From: Rhizobium albus | Lineage (GTDB): Bacteria > Pseudomonadota > Alphaproteobacteria > Rhizobiales > Rhizobiaceae | Assembly: GCA_030160035.1 (NCBI GenBank) | Contig: BSNO01000003.1 | Coordinates: 558,001-622,000 of the forward strand | Reading direction: 5' to 3' | DNA: 64,000 nucleotides | In this document: piece by piece, positions 63,258 through 64,000 of the stretch | How positions within the stretch are numbered: the first letter of the stretch is position 1 | Layout of the letters: each line of letters begins with the position of its first letter | Notes under the pieces: generated by a model | Seen by the model: the letters and a program-made list of their open reading frames with translations, nothing else | The model's database searches: none | What the model was told of the DNA's origin: nothing | Made by a program: the position numbers and the translations under genes

Positions 63258-64000
63258 CTATTTTCCTTTCTCAATAAGGAATGCCAGTCTCGAAGCATCA
63301 CCATCCAGAGCCGCGCGCCCCCGTTCCCAAAGCTCCGTGTCGATGCCCATGCGCTTGGACAACCAAGCGAGTGTCAGGCGTCGCACTGTTTCGAGCGCGT
63401 CGGGTATTTCAGCCTCGGTCTCCTTGGCATCAAGGCCCGCAATGCCTCCGAGGCCGTGGCCTACCCCAGCGATGGTCAAAAGGGCCTCAGCCCCGGGGGC
63501 GTCGCTGAAAGCGTCGGCATGCCATTCGGGTCCACGCAGCGTGAAGTGCGGGTTGTCGTCTGCCCCGCAGACCACCATGAGCGGCTTTCGGATCGTGCCG
63601 AAATCCACGTCGAAGAAGGGAAAACGAGCGGCGCTCTCAACCGTGAGATCGTCTCCACCCCGGCCCGGTGCGGCCAGCAGGACGCCTGCGCCGATGCGCG
63701 GGTCCGAGAAATCCTCATCCTGGAGCCGCGCGCCAAGCAAAAGAGCCGAGGTATGGCCTCCAAAGGAGTGCCCGGCCACGGCGATCCGGCTGCGGTCCAA
63801 GCGTCCCGCCACGGCCGGTGCCTGTCGCTCCACCTCGTCAAGGCGGTCAAGGACCGCTTGCATTTCGGCTACCCGTTCGCGCCAGTAGAATGGCGCTTCT
63901 GGCTGCCCGGGGCCGAGCCCGCCCAGACGAGAGCTCGCATGGGTCGGCTGGATGATTGCAAGTCCGCGTTCTGCCCAGAACTGGACCAACGGTGCGTAAC
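63258..64000 (-). CDS. Alpha/beta hydrolase (dienelactone hydrolase-like), 5' end outside window
   Basis: At least 247 residues of an alpha/beta hydrolase. The frame is open to the window edge (YAPLVQFWAERGLAIIQPTH), and the usual upstream oxyanion segment is missing, so the gene continues to the right; TTG 63989 is internal. Nucleophile elbow GHSFGGHTS, acid in CGADDNPHF, and histidine in GVGHGLGG are visible. It resembles predicted dienelactone hydrolase/PAF-acetylhydrolase-like proteins. Substrate unknown. Confidence 0.8.
   Translation of the reverse strand, partial: YAPLVQFWAERGLAIIQPTHASSRLGGLGPGQPEAPFYWRERVAEMQAVLDRLDEVERQAPAVAGRLDRSRIAVAGHSFGGHTSALLLGARLQDEDFSDPRIGAGVLLAAPGRGGDDLTVESAARFPFFDVDFGTIRKPLMVVCGADDNPHFTLRGPEWHADAFSDAPGAEALLTIAGVGHGLGGIAGLDAKETEAEIPDALETVRRLTLAWLSKRMGIDTELWERGRAALDGDASRLAFLIEKGK

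Overview
The window is GC-rich, densely coded bacterial DNA. It most resembles an alphaproteobacterium of the Rhizobiales/Hyphomicrobiales. The signs are fixI-fixS (ccoI-ccoS) at the left edge, a hmuP-hmuS-hmuT-hmuU-hmuV haem locus beside a ShmR-type TonB receptor with a RirA-like TGA-N9-TCA site, a ugpBAEC operon behind tandem Pho boxes, and many solute-binding-protein transporters each with its own regulator. The genus cannot be read from the sequence. No rRNA, tRNA or CRISPR array was seen.

Layout: 1-1444 holds the end of the FixI/CcoI copper ATPase and FixS/CcoS. 1570-1780 holds a tiny membrane protein behind a perfect FNR/FixK box. 2212-8908 is an acyl/peptide-like amino-acid module: an RpiR regulator and M20 amidohydrolase on one strand, and a polar amino-acid ABC transporter enclosing an AstE/AspA-type deacylase on the other. 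9024-11563 is an Lrp-type regulator divergent from arginase and ornithine cyclodeaminase, an arginine-to-proline route. 11766-12341 is a tautomerase/NTF2-like fusion. 12432-26474 is one 13-gene unit: GntR/UTRA regulator, branched-chain-type ABC importer, LeuC/LeuD-like hydro-lyase, isocitrate-lyase/PEP-mutase family lyase, hydantoinase B and A, an isochorismatase-fold protein without its usual cysteine, and a flavoprotein. 26844-30634 is a ferric-iron-type ABC transporter whose ATPase converges on its other two genes. 30932-35150 is ugpBAEC.

35809-42215 is the haem uptake locus. 42416-42782 is a scar of a truncated integrase and a frameshifted IS3 orfA. 42958-49311 is an FAH hydrolase and a Pht5-like protein divergent from a GntR regulator, which is followed by a NitT/TauT-type ABC transporter. 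49519-56915 is a RuBisCO-like protein with a four-carbon acid-sugar kinase, an extended SDR dehydrogenase, a TRAP transporter and a GntR regulator. 57607-64000 holds a secreted hydrolase, a small lipoprotein, a two-component system, a LysR regulator and a truncated alpha/beta hydrolase.

Functionally this is a nutrient-acquisition region. Most blocks pair an importer with the enzymes for its cargo and a regulator next to a palindromic site. The two blocks most likely to contain undescribed biochemistry are the 13-gene operon at 12432-26474 and the RuBisCO-like cluster at 49519-56915. A recurrent detail is a GC-rich hairpin in the gap between a solute-binding-protein gene and the first permease gene, seen in all four transporter operons that have such a gap.
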